This document shows, in pieces, positions 1 through 8,436 of a stretch of DNA of 15,532 nt. Origin of the DNA: an uncultured Eubacteriales bacterium (lineage in GTDB: Bacteria > Bacillota > Clostridia > Oscillospirales > QAKW01). Where the stretch lies: assembly GCA_902492505.1 (NCBI GenBank), contig CABULU010000043.1, positions 1-15,532 on the forward strand, in the 5' to 3' direction. The translations under genes and the position numbers were made by a program. How positions within the stretch are numbered: position 1 is the stretch's first letter; every line of letters starts with the position of its first letter. A model generated the notes under the pieces. The model searched no databases. It was given only the letters and a program-made list of their open reading frames with translations, and was not told where the DNA came from.

Positions 1-2127
1 AATGCAAAGCGGGGCAGCATCACCGACTGTAACGGCGTGGAGCTTGCCGTGTCCAGCGATGTTAAAACCGTGTATATTTCTCCTAAAAACATTGATGATG
101 AGGACGCGCACGACGTTGCTAAAAATCTTTCCGAAATTTTGGATGTAGATTACGACACGGTTTATGAAAAGACGCAGAAAAACAATTATTATGAAATAGT
201 AAAACGCAAAATTGAAAGCGACGTTGCCGACAAGGTTCGTCAATACATATCGGAGAGCAAGGCGACCGGCATACATTTGATAGACGACACCAAACGCTAC
301 TATCCGTATAACAATCTTGCGTCGCACATTATCGGATTTACCGGCACGGATAATGTTGGTCTTGACGGTATAGAGCTTATGTACAACAGTTATCTTCAGG
401 GCACAAACGGAAAGCTTATTACCGCGAAGAATAATGCCGGAAGCGAGCTTCCCGTTGAGTATGAGACCTATGTTCCCGCAAAGGACGGTAACGATATAAA
501 GCTTACCATTGATTCCACTGTGCAGTATTATCTTGAAAAGCATATTGAGCAGGCAAGAGAGGATTACAAGTGCTTAAACGGCGCCGCCGCCATGATTTTG
601 GATGTTAAGACGGGCGGACTTTTGGGTATAACCTCAAAGCCGGACTATGACCTCAATAATTATCAGCAGATAACGGATAAGCTACTGCTTACCGAGCTTG
701 AACTGTTTGAAAGCGGAAAAACATCGGATGGTACGGCAGACGACAAGGATAAGACCGCTGAAACTGCGGCGGTCGAGGAAAGCGGGGAAGAGAAACAGCA
801 GGATAAAACGCTTGACGAAAAGAAAACCGAGCTTACAAACTTAATGCGCAGAAACAAGCTCATTGTTGATACCTATGAGCCGGGCTCTACTTTTAAGATA
901 CTAACGGCGTCAATGGCAGTGGAGGAAAATCTCATCAGCGACAGTGATTCGTTTTACTGCCCCGGTTATTTAGTGGTGGGCAACCGCCGCATCAGCTGCT
1001 GGAAGCACGGCGGTCACGGTTCGCAGAATTTTCCGCAGACAATAAATAATTCCTGTAACCCGGCGTTTATGATGATAGGTGCTCGGATAGGCAATACTAC
1101 GTTTAAAAGCTATTTTAAAAATTTCGGTCTTACCGAAAAAACCGGCATAGACCTTGCCGGTGAAGCAACGGGTATTTTCCACAGTGATTCAAGCTTTAAC
1201 GAGGTAGAGCTTGCAACGGCGTCGTTCGGACAGCGTTTTAAAGTCACGCCTATTCAGATGCTGACCGCCGTAGCGGCAGTCGCCAACGGCGGAACGCTCG
1301 TAACGCCGCATGTTGTAAAAGAGATAACCTCTACCGATGAAAACGGTAAGACAACGGTTGTCAAGAGTATAGAGAGCGGGGTTAAGCGTCAGGTAATCTC
1401 CAAGGAAACATCGGAAAAAATGTGCGCACTTTTGGCGGATGCGGTTAAAACCGGATCGGGTAAAAACGCGTATGTCAAGGGCTATCGTGTTGCGGGCAAA
1501 ACGGGAACTTCGGAAAAGCTCGCCACGGAGAGTACGACGGGCGAAGAGGAGTACATCGCGTCGTTTATCGGCTTTGCGCCGGCAGACGACCCGCAGATTG
1601 CCATTCTTGTCATGCTCGACGAGCCGAACGGTTCAGAATACTTCGGCGGTCTTACCGCCGCCCCCACTGCTGGTAAAATTCTGTCTGATGTTCTGCCCTA
1701 TCTTGAGATAACTCCAAAGTATACCGATGAGGAGCTTGACAGCCTTGACACCACTGTTCCCGCCGTATCGGGACTTACGACCGAGCAGGCGGTAAACGCT
1801 GTGAAGGAAAGCGGACTTTCCTATAAAATCGTGGGCGGAGAGGGTACGGTTGAATACCAGATGCCTAAGAGCGGCACACCAATTCCGCGCACCGGCACTG
1901 TTGTTTTGTATACAAACGGCAAAGAGCCGTCTGCGACGATTACCGTTCCTGATATTACCAATATGAGCGTTGCGGGCGCTCAGAAAATGATTACAAATTA
2001 CGGGCTCAACCTGCGTGCTGTCGGAAACGAGAGCACGAAAAGCACAGCACTGATTACGTCGCAGGAGCCGGCGGCGGGAACTGTTGTGGAGTCGGGTACC
2101 GTTATTACCGCATATTACAAAAATTAA
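1..2127 (+). CDS. ftsI: Penicillin-binding transpeptidase, SpoVD/PBP2B (FtsI) family, with two PASTA domains; 5' partial
   Basis: Class B PBP that cross-links septal or spore-cortex peptidoglycan on the outer face of the membrane, normally paired with a SEDS glycosyltransferase such as the FtsW encoded downstream. The frame is open from base 1; 708 residues are visible. The first ones (RGSITDCNG) match the conserved RGxIxDRNG start of the N-terminal dimerisation domain, so only the short cytoplasmic tail, the membrane anchor and a few tens of residues are missing. Visible catalytic motifs are S296-T-F-K299 (YEPGSTFK), S351-C-N353 and K500-T-G. Two PASTA repeats fill the C-terminus (about residues 584-648 and 649-708). 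An acidic, Lys-rich low-complexity insert (about 232-280) sits just before the SxxK motif. Position at the head of the mur genes supports a division role; whether it is the vegetative PBP2B or sporulation SpoVD cannot be decided from sequence alone. A GTG at 37 lies inside the conserved domain and is not the start. Confidence 0.95.
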   Translation, partial: NAKRGSITDCNGVELAVSSDVKTVYISPKNIDDEDAHDVAKNLSEILDVDYDTVYEKTQKNNYYEIVKRKIESDVADKVRQYISESKATGIHLIDDTKRYYPYNNLASHIIGFTGTDNVGLDGIELMYNSYLQGTNGKLITAKNNAGSELPVEYETYVPAKDGNDIKLTIDSTVQYYLEKHIEQAREDYKCLNGAAAMILDVKTGGLLGITSKPDYDLNNYQQITDKLLLTELELFESGKTSDGTADDKDKTAETAAVEESGEEKQQDKTLDEKKTELTNLMRRNKLIVDTYEPGSTFKILTASMAVEENLISDSDSFYCPGYLVVGNRRISCWKHGGHGSQNFPQTINNSCNPAFMMIGARIGNTTFKSYFKNFGLTEKTGIDLAGEATGIFHSDSSFNEVELATASFGQRFKVTPIQMLTAVAAVANGGTLVTPHVVKEITSTDENGKTTVVKSIESGVKRQVISKETSEKMCALLADAVKTGSGKNAYVKGYRVAGKTGTSEKLATESTTGEEEYIASFIGFAPADDPQIAILVMLDEPNGSEYFGGLTAAPTAGKILSDVLPYLEITPKYTDEELDSLDTTVPAVSGLTTEQAVNAVKESGLSYKIVGGEGTVEYQMPKSGTPIPRTGTVVLYTNGKEPSATITVPDITNMSVAGAQKMITNYGLNLRAVGNESTKSTALITSQEPAAGTVVESGTVITAYYKN

Positions 2128-2129
2128 GC

Positions 2130-2156
2130 AAGCGGCGATAAAGGACCCCGTCGCTT
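2130..2156 (+). other. Inverted repeat between the PBP gene and murE
   Basis: Two 8-nt arms (2130-2137 and 2149-2156) can pair with one G-U, around an 11-nt loop. The hairpin starts 3 nt after the PBP stop codon and ends before the murE ribosome binding site. It is not followed by a T-run, so it is not a convincing intrinsic terminator. It might be a weak pause, a partial terminator or an mRNA 3'-end stabiliser. Confidence 0.4.
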
Positions 2157-2180
2157 TAACCAATAAATTACGGAGGAATT

Positions 2181-3620
2181 ATGAGACTGTCAGACCTGCT
2201 GTCGGAGCTTGAAGCACATTATGATAAAGCGTGTGCCGATATAGAAATAACTGATATCGTGTACGATTCACGCCGTGTAAAGGGCGGCTGCCTTTTCGTG
2301 TGCCTGACGGGCGGCGCTGCCGACGGACACGATTTTGCACAGCAAAAAGGCGCTGTCGCCGTGGTGTGCCAGCGGCAGACTGAGTGTACTCTGCCGCAGA
2401 TAAAGGTGCCTGACACGCGCCGTGCCATGTTTGAGCTTGCCGCCGCATGGTTTGGACACCCCGAACGGAAAATGAGGTTTATCGGCGTGACCGGCACCAA
2501 CGGAAAGACGTCTACCGTTTATTACATTAAAAACATCCTTGATAATCTCGGAAAAAAAACAGGGCTTATCGGCACAGTGGCAAATATGATAGGAAATGAA
2601 ACGCTGCCGTCAGGCGCCACCACGCCGGAGCCTTACGAGCTTTGCAGCCTGCTGTCGAAGATGGCGGACGCCAAAGTTGAATATTGCGTTATGGAGGTGT
2701 CCTCGCATTCTATTGTGCAAAAACGTGTCTGCGGGATAACCTTTGATGTGGCAGTGTTTACAAATCTCACTCAGGACCATCTTGATTATCATAAAACAAT
2801 GGATAATTACCGGAAGGCAAAATTTAAGCTTTTTGATAATGCAAAATCGGCGGTTATAAATATAGACGATGAAACGGGAAGGCAGTTTGCCGAACAAGTT
2901 GCATGCAAAAAATATACTTATTCCACGTTGTATAACTCAGCGGACTTTGTAGCAAAGGACATAAAGCAAAAACCGTCGGGAGTCGGCTTTCTTGCCGTTA
3001 CGCGCGGTGGAATTGGCAGAGTTTCCGTGTCCTCATTGGGAACATTCACGGTTTATAACGCTCTGGCGGCGGTCGGCGCAGTGTGCGCGCTCAGCGTGGA
3101 TTTTAATGATGTTTTGCCCGCTGCAGCGTCGCTTGAATGTGTTCCGGGAAGAGCGCAGATTATCAGCGGCAGCCGCCCGTACACGGTCATGATAGATTAT
3201 GCGCATACGCCGGACGGACTTAATAATATTTTATCAACCGTGCGGGAGATAGCCGGCGGCAGAGTGATAACGCTTTTCGGATGCGGAGGCGACCGCGACA
3301 GAACAAAGCGTCCATTGATGGGGCAGACCGCAGCACGGCTTTCCGACTATGTAATTGTGACCTCTGACAATCCGCGCACCGAGGCGCCGATGGATATAAT
3401 AAATGAAATTCTTCCCGGCGTAAAAAAGTGCCGTACTCCCTTTACCGTTATTGAAAACCGACGCGATGCGATACGGTACGCAATAGACATGGCGCGCTCC
3501 GGCGACATTGTGCTGCTTGCGGGTAAAGGGCATGAGAAATATCAGATTTTAAATACGGGTAAAATTGACTTTGACGAGGAAAAGATTGCCCTTGAAATAA
3601 TGGAAGAGCTTGATAAATGA
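2181..3620 (+). CDS. murE: UDP-N-acetylmuramoyl-L-alanyl-D-glutamate--2,6-diaminopimelate ligase
   Basis: Cytoplasmic ATP-dependent ligase that adds the third stem-peptide residue to UDP-MurNAc-L-Ala-D-Glu. The 479 residues match the family length and three-domain layout. Seen: the P-loop GVTGTNGKTS (102-111), TTPE (147-150), the lysine expected to be carbamylated (K214 in YRKAK), GCGGDRDRTKRP (367-377) and GKGHE (448-452). The substrate motif DNPRTE (396-401) is the DNPR form, which in this family goes with meso-diaminopimelate rather than L-lysine, so the wall is predicted to be DAP type. The ATG has a strong ribosome binding site (GGAGGA, 2172-2177). The stop codon overlaps the murF start by 4 nt (ATGA), suggesting translational coupling. 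No odd substitutions were noticed. Confidence 0.97.
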   Translation: MRLSDLLSELEAHYDKACADIEITDIVYDSRRVKGGCLFVCLTGGAADGHDFAQQKGAVAVVCQRQTECTLPQIKVPDTRRAMFELAAAWFGHPERKMRFIGVTGTNGKTSTVYYIKNILDNLGKKTGLIGTVANMIGNETLPSGATTPEPYELCSLLSKMADAKVEYCVMEVSSHSIVQKRVCGITFDVAVFTNLTQDHLDYHKTMDNYRKAKFKLFDNAKSAVINIDDETGRQFAEQVACKKYTYSTLYNSADFVAKDIKQKPSGVGFLAVTRGGIGRVSVSSLGTFTVYNALAAVGAVCALSVDFNDVLPAAASLECVPGRAQIISGSRPYTVMIDYAHTPDGLNNILSTVREIAGGRVITLFGCGGDRDRTKRPLMGQTAARLSDYVIVTSDNPRTEAPMDIINEILPGVKKCRTPFTVIENRRDAIRYAIDMARSGDIVLLAGKGHEKYQILNTGKIDFDEEKIALEIMEELDK

Positions 3621-4951
3621 AACTGACTTTAAAAGAGATAGCACAGCGTACCGGCGGTGTGCTGCACGGTTCGGATATGACAGTATACGGACTTGAAACG
3701 GATTCGCGCAATGTGAAAAGCGGATGTATTTTCGCCGCAATTAAGGGATCGCGGGCCGACGGCTTTGATTTTATAGAAGAACTTGATAAAGCGGATAATA
3801 TTGCATATTTGACGGACAGAGCGCCTGAAAACGCACGCAATCCGTATATAATTGTCAAAGACGTTGTCCGTGCCGTCGGCTCTGTTGCGGCTCTGCATCT
3901 TGAAAAAATTCCGGCAAAAAAAATAGCGGTTACCGGCAGCGTAGGCAAAACAACAACAAAAAACTTTATTGCCGCCGCGCTGTCCGAATGTATGAGCGTG
4001 CATTTTTCAAAAGGTAACCGCAACAACGAGCTTGGTTTGCCGCTGAGCGCTCTGGGTGCGTCGGAGTCTGATGATGCGGTTGTTCTTGAAATGGGTATGC
4101 GCGGCTTTCACGAGATTGAATATCTCTGCTCTATTGCGCCGCCCGACATTGCCGTTATCACCAATATCGGCATATCCCATATAGAGCTTTTGGGCTCCCG
4201 CGAAAATATTCTCAAAGCCAAAAGCGAGATAACAGACGCTCTGCGTCCTGACGGCGTCGCCGTTTTAAACGGCGACGACGATATGCTTCAGACATTGAAG
4301 GCAGATAAAAAAACGCTGCGTTTTGGTATTGAAAACGAAAACTGTGATATACGCGCGCTTAATATTGTCAATAATAGCTTTGACATGCTTGTCGGCGGAA
4401 TAAAGTATCATGTGACGTTAAGCGTCGCGGGCCGGCATAATATTTATAACGCGCTTGCAGCGGTCGCGGTCGGCACGGCTTTGGGTCTTCCGGCGGAAAA
4501 GCTGATACGCGGCACCCAGTCTTTTTCGGGAGACGGTAAGCGGCAGAATATATATCAGTTTCACGGTCTGCGCATTTTTGACGACACATATAACGCTTCT
4601 CCCGCGTCCATGAGGGCGGCAATGGAGGTTATGCGCGGATATGACGGCAGGCGTGTGCTGGTGCTTGCAGATATGCTGGAGCTGGGAGAGTATTCAAAGG
4701 ATGCGCATGTCTCGCTTGCGGACGATATCCGCAGTTTAGGGGCAGGACTTGTAATCTGCATCGGCAGGGAAATGCTGCATCTTTATAATGCTCTTGACGG
4801 TGTCAGGCGCTTTCACTGCACGGATAACGGGCAGGCGCTGAAAATTCTTATGCAAAATGCAATGCCCGGCGATAATATATTGTTCAAAGGCTCACAGAGC
4901 ATGAATATGGCAGGACTTTTAAATGATTTCAGAGGGGAGTGGGTTAAATGA
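3617..4951 (+). CDS. murF: UDP-N-acetylmuramoyl-tripeptide--D-alanyl-D-alanine ligase
   Basis: Cytoplasmic ATP-dependent ligase that adds D-Ala-D-Ala to the UDP-MurNAc-tripeptide made by MurE, giving the pentapeptide used by MraY. The 444 residues are usual for the family. Seen: the P-loop VTGSVGKTTT (105-114), the MurF-specific GNRNNELGLPL (133-143), NIGISHIELLGS (183-194) and DDTYNASPASM (322-332). KGSQSM (424-429) corresponds to the C-terminal KGSRxM motif. The start overlaps the murE stop (ATGA), and the stop in turn overlaps the mraY start in the same way, so murE, murF and mraY are probably translated in a coupled fashion from one mRNA. A weak SD (GGAAGAG, 3602-3608) lies inside the end of murE. 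The D-Ala-D-Ala ligase gene ddl is not in this window. Confidence 0.97.
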   Translation: MKLTLKEIAQRTGGVLHGSDMTVYGLETDSRNVKSGCIFAAIKGSRADGFDFIEELDKADNIAYLTDRAPENARNPYIIVKDVVRAVGSVAALHLEKIPAKKIAVTGSVGKTTTKNFIAAALSECMSVHFSKGNRNNELGLPLSALGASESDDAVVLEMGMRGFHEIEYLCSIAPPDIAVITNIGISHIELLGSRENILKAKSEITDALRPDGVAVLNGDDDMLQTLKADKKTLRFGIENENCDIRALNIVNNSFDMLVGGIKYHVTLSVAGRHNIYNALAAVAVGTALGLPAEKLIRGTQSFSGDGKRQNIYQFHGLRIFDDTYNASPASMRAAMEVMRGYDGRRVLVLADMLELGEYSKDAHVSLADDIRSLGAGLVICIGREMLHLYNALDGVRRFHCTDNGQALKILMQNAMPGDNILFKGSQSMNMAGLLNDFRGEWVK

Positions 4952-5958
4952 ATACGGCTATAATAATGTCAATGCTGCTGACTTTTGTTCTCAGCGCGGT
5001 GCTCGGACCGTTGGTTCTTCCGTGGCTCAGACGCCTGAAATTCGGGCAGAGCATTCTTGAGATAGGGCCGTCGTGGCACAAGTCAAAGCAGGGTACGCCC
5101 TCCGCAGGCGGAATAATTTTTATGATTCCGATTGTTGCGGTTACGCTCATTTTGGGTGTTCGCAGTCTTTTTTCCGATGATTACCGTCTGCTTTACGCCG
5201 TGCTTTTTATACTGATTTGCGGCGCGGTCGGTTTTATCGACGATTTCACAAAGTTTACGCACAAGCAAAATAAGGGACTTAATGTCCGTCAGAAAACGAT
5301 AATGCTTGCCGGCGCCATCACGCTTTACGTTGCGGCAATGTACTTTTCGGGTTATATCACAACCGACGTATATATTCCGTTTTTTAATGTGAGCCTGCAT
5401 CTTTCGTATTTTTATTTTATTTTGGTCATTCCGTTTTTGTTCTTCTTTGTAAATTCGGTAAACCTTACCGACGGACTTGACGGACTTGCGGCAAGCGTTA
5501 CGCTGCCCTATGCCGTTTCATTTATATTTGTCGCGCTTGTGTTCAATGCGGCCGGCAAGGGTAACACAGGGCTTGCAATACTTGCATCAAGCACAGTCGG
5601 CGGACTGCTTGCTTTTCTGATATATAATTTTCATCCGGCAAAGGTGTTTATGGGCGACACCGGCTCGCTTTTTTTGGGCGGTCTTGTAGTGGCTCTTGCC
5701 ATGTCATACGATATGCCGTATTTTATACTGGTCGGCGGCATAGTATATTTGATAGAGGGTCTGTCTGTCGTGCTTCAGGTTACTTATTTCAAGCTGACTC
5801 ACGGCAAGCGGATTTTCAAGATGACGCCTATTCATCATCATTTTGAAATGTGTAATTGGAAAGAAGTAACGATTGTAGTTGTGTTCACTGCGGTTTCGGC
5901 GCTTGCCTGTGTTGCCGCGCTGTGGGGAATTATTTATCAGGCTTTGTATTTTATTTAA
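4948..5958 (+). CDS. mraY: Phospho-N-acetylmuramoyl-pentapeptide-transferase (lipid I synthase)
   Basis: Integral membrane enzyme that moves phospho-MurNAc-pentapeptide from UDP to undecaprenyl phosphate, giving lipid I on the inner face of the membrane. The 336 residues form about ten hydrophobic segments. Conserved family residues are present: KQGTPSAGG (47-55), the Asp pair GFIDD (95-99), NLTDGLDGL (172-180), FMGDTGSLFLGG (234-245) and the histidine motif TPIHHHFE (293-300). The ATG overlaps the murF stop, and a good purine-rich SD (GAGGGGAG, 4932-4939) precedes it. In Bacillus and many clostridia murD follows mraY; here ftsW follows after only 28 nt, and murD lies about 7 kb downstream, beyond rnpB. 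Confidence 0.97.
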   Translation: MNTAIIMSMLLTFVLSAVLGPLVLPWLRRLKFGQSILEIGPSWHKSKQGTPSAGGIIFMIPIVAVTLILGVRSLFSDDYRLLYAVLFILICGAVGFIDDFTKFTHKQNKGLNVRQKTIMLAGAITLYVAAMYFSGYITTDVYIPFFNVSLHLSYFYFILVIPFLFFFVNSVNLTDGLDGLAASVTLPYAVSFIFVALVFNAAGKGNTGLAILASSTVGGLLAFLIYNFHPAKVFMGDTGSLFLGGLVVALAMSYDMPYFILVGGIVYLIEGLSVVLQVTYFKLTHGKRIFKMTPIHHHFEMCNWKEVTIVVVFTAVSALACVAALWGIIYQALYFI

Positions 5959-5986
5959 CTGAGTATCCTAAATTGACTGAGGTAGT

Positions 5987-7258
5987 ATGGCAGGATTTAA
6001 ACGTAAAAAACCAAATGAAAGTGCGCGGCTGCCGCAGGGTCGCGGTTTTTCCGGCGTGTCCGGTGTAAACGGCTCGGGTGCTGCTGCAGACGGACGCGGC
6101 AGCGGATTGACTCCGTCTAATGCCATGCGCCGTAAAAATGCAGCCCGCGGCGCAAAGGCTGGCAGTATCGGCAGAATAGATATACCGTTTCTCATACTGG
6201 TGCTGGTGCTTACTGCCTTCGGGCTTATAATGGTTGCCTCGGCAAGCTATGTTTACGGCTATTATGAGGAGGGCGACAGCTATTTTTATATCAAAAAACA
6301 GCTGCTTTTTGCCGTTGCGGGAATTGCCGTCATGTTCGGCGTGGCATTTTTTGATTATCATCGTTTGCGCAAGTATGCGTTTCCGCTTTTGTGCGTATCT
6401 GTCGTTTTACTAATCCTGGTTCTTATACCCGGTATAGGAAAAGCTGTCGGCGATGCGCGCCGCTGGCTTGATTTCGGCGTTCGTTTTCAGCCGTCCGAGA
6501 TAGGCAAGTTTGCCATTGTCATAAGCTTTGCGTCATATATATCCGCAAACTATAAAAACATGAATAAATTCAAGGTCGGCGTGCTGCCGCTGCTTGTAAT
6601 GCTGGGCACCGTTGTATTCCTTGTTGCTATTGAAACGCACCTGTCGGGAGCTATCGTTATAATGGCGGTCGGCGCTATCATGATGTTTGTCGGCGGCGTT
6701 CAGCTTCGCTATTTTGCCATGGCACTGGGTGCAGCCGGTGCGGGCTTTACGGTCTTGATACTGTTTACAGACTATATGACCGGGCGGATTAAAATCTGGC
6801 TCGACCCGTTTTCCGACACGGGCGATGCTGGATATCAGATTGTTCAGTCGCTTTACGCTATCGGCTCAGGCGGACTTATGGGTCTCGGGCTGGGCCAGTC
6901 TCGTCAGAAGCATTTGTATCTGCCCGAGTCCCAAAACGACTATATATTTTCCATTGTTGCCGAAGAGCTTGGTTTTGTCGGCGCGCTGCTTTTGATATTA
7001 CTGTTTGTCATGCTTATCTGGCGCGGGTTTTATATTGCGCTCAACGCGCGGGATAAGTTCGGCTCACTGATAGTTGTCGGTATAATAGGGCGTGTTGCGG
7101 TGCAGACGATTCTCAACATCGCGGTTGTTACAAACGCTCTGCCTTCGACAGGAATCACGCTTCCGTTTTTCAGCTACGGCGGCACGTCGCTTATGCTGCT
7201 GCTTTTTGAGATGGGTGTTGTGCTCTCTGTTTCGCGATTCAGCTATATTGATAAATAG
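5987..7258 (+). CDS. ftsW: Septal peptidoglycan glycosyltransferase FtsW (SEDS family)
   Basis: Multi-pass membrane protein that polymerises lipid II into glycan strands at the septum together with a class B PBP, probably the one at the start of the window. Of 423 residues, about 65 form a hydrophilic basic and Gly/Ser-rich N-terminal tail; hydrophobic segments start at about residue 66. SEDS motifs seen are ARRW (157-160), QPSEIGKF (168-175), WLDPFSDTGDAGYQIVQSL (271-289) and LPESQNDYIFSIVAEELG (312-329), where D318 matches the aspartate needed for polymerase activity in this family. The ATG at 5987 has a GAGGT SD only 3 nt upstream, which is tight. The next ATG (6125, residue 47) has no visible SD, so the long start is preferred. 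FtsW rather than RodA/SpoVE is chosen from the dcw context; SpoVE would be a close alternative. Confidence 0.93.
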   Translation: MAGFKRKKPNESARLPQGRGFSGVSGVNGSGAAADGRGSGLTPSNAMRRKNAARGAKAGSIGRIDIPFLILVLVLTAFGLIMVASASYVYGYYEEGDSYFYIKKQLLFAVAGIAVMFGVAFFDYHRLRKYAFPLLCVSVVLLILVLIPGIGKAVGDARRWLDFGVRFQPSEIGKFAIVISFASYISANYKNMNKFKVGVLPLLVMLGTVVFLVAIETHLSGAIVIMAVGAIMMFVGGVQLRYFAMALGAAGAGFTVLILFTDYMTGRIKIWLDPFSDTGDAGYQIVQSLYAIGSGGLMGLGLGQSRQKHLYLPESQNDYIFSIVAEELGFVGALLLILLFVMLIWRGFYIALNARDKFGSLIVVGIIGRVAVQTILNIAVVTNALPSTGITLPFFSYGGTSLMLLLFEMGVVLSVSRFSYIDK

Positions 7259-7269
7259 TAGGTGATGGT

Positions 7270-8382
7270 ATGAATATAATTTTGGCAGGCGGGGGCACCG
7301 CGGGACATATCAATCCTGCTGTGACAGTTGCAAAGACCGTAAGGTCCAAAAATCCGTCAAGCCGGATTCTGTTTATCGGCAACCGCGATTCCCTTGAGGA
7401 AAAGCTTGTAAAAAACGCCGGTTTTGACATGGAATTTGTCAAAGTGGAGGGGCTGCGGCGCTCGCTCAGCCTTAAAAATATAAAAACATTTCAAATGTTT
7501 TTAAAATCTGTTTCGGACTGTAAAAAAATAATCCGCGATTTCAAGGCGGATATGGTGGTGGGTACGGGCGGCTATGTCAGCGGTCCCGCTGTTTACGCGG
7601 CGCACCTGTTGGGTGTTAAGACCTGTATTCACGAGCAAAACGCATACCCCGGCGTTACAAGTAAGTTTCTGTCACGCTATGCCGACTGTGTGTTTATAAG
7701 CTTTGAAAGCTCGCGCAAATATTTTGAAAAGGCAAAAAATATCGTGCTGTCGGGCAATCCGCTGGACGAGGCGTTTTTGTTCTGCGATAAAAAAAGCGCC
7801 AGAGAAAAGCTTAAGATTCCGCAGGACGCATTTTATCTTCTTTCGTTTGCTGGTTCATTGGGCGCGCGTGAAATAAATAAACTGTTTTTAGACTTTATTG
7901 TAAAAAATAAAAAAAATCACGATTTTATACATACCCATGCCACCGGCTCGTTCGGGTATAAATGGATGCCGGACGAGCTTAAAAAACGCGGCGTGGATAT
8001 TCGAGATAAATCCGAAATCAGCGTTGAGGAATATATTTATGACATGCCGCTGCGCCTTGCGGCATGCGATCTTGTCATTTCCCGTGCGGGCGCTATTACG
8101 CTCGGCGAAATTATGGCGCAGGGCAAGCCGTCGATTTTAATTCCGTCGCCCAATGTTACGCACAATCATCAGTATCATAATGCAATGTCGCTTGTGGAAC
8201 AGGGCGCAGCACTGATTTTGGAGGAAAAGGACGCGACACCCGATAAGCTGTATTCCATGGCGCTGAACATCAAAAATGACCGTGCGCTTGCAAAAAGTTT
8301 GGGTGACAATGCGCGCAAAATGGCACAGCTCCGTGCTGCTGAGGTTATTTACCGCGGTATGTACGACCTTATGAAAAAGTAA
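7270..8382 (+). CDS. murG: UDP-N-acetylglucosamine--N-acetylmuramyl-(pentapeptide) pyrophosphoryl-undecaprenol GlcNAc transferase
   Basis: Peripheral membrane glycosyltransferase (GT28, GT-B fold) that adds GlcNAc to lipid I to make lipid II on the cytoplasmic side. The 370 residues are normal length. Seen: the glycine-rich loop GGGTAGHINPA (7-17), GTGGYVSGP (98-106), HEQNAYPG (121-128), the second nucleotide loop FAGSLGAREIN (193-203), the UDP-GlcNAc site SRAGAITLGEI (271-281) and HNHQYHNA (298-305). The start is 11 nt after the ftsW stop, with AGGTGAT (7260-7266) as a very close SD. The stop codon ends 4 nt before the left arm of an inverted repeat covering the murA ribosome binding site, so ribosomes ending murG may influence murA translation. 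Confidence 0.97.
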   Translation: MNIILAGGGTAGHINPAVTVAKTVRSKNPSSRILFIGNRDSLEEKLVKNAGFDMEFVKVEGLRRSLSLKNIKTFQMFLKSVSDCKKIIRDFKADMVVGTGGYVSGPAVYAAHLLGVKTCIHEQNAYPGVTSKFLSRYADCVFISFESSRKYFEKAKNIVLSGNPLDEAFLFCDKKSAREKLKIPQDAFYLLSFAGSLGAREINKLFLDFIVKNKKNHDFIHTHATGSFGYKWMPDELKKRGVDIRDKSEISVEEYIYDMPLRLAACDLVISRAGAITLGEIMAQGKPSILIPSPNVTHNHQYHNAMSLVEQGAALILEEKDATPDKLYSMALNIKNDRALAKSLGDNARKMAQLRAAEVIYRGMYDLMKK

Positions 8383-8386
8383 CCCG

Positions 8387-8431
8387 ACCTCCCGTTAAGA
8401 CATATGATGAACTGTAATCTTATCGGGAGGT
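8387..8431 (+). promoter_or_regulatory. Hairpin that buries the murA Shine-Dalgarno sequence
   Basis: ACCTCCCG (8387-8394) pairs perfectly with CGGGAGGT (8424-8431). After one T-T mismatch, TAAGA (8396-8400) pairs with TCTTA (8418-8422), leaving a 17-nt loop (8401-8417). The right arm contains the murA SD GGGAGG (8425-8430), six bases before the ATG at 8437; the left arm is therefore an anti-SD copy. A short TTTCTT follows, so a weak intrinsic terminator is also possible. The left arm lies only 5 nt after the murG stop, within the footprint of a terminating ribosome, so coupling of murA to murG translation is the simplest reading (inference). Confidence 0.7.
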
Positions 8432-8436
8432 TTCTT

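Noticed and set aside
1633..2163. Open frame of 176 codons on the minus strand inside the PBP gene
   Set aside because: Antisense to the PASTA region; basic low-quality protein with no motif.
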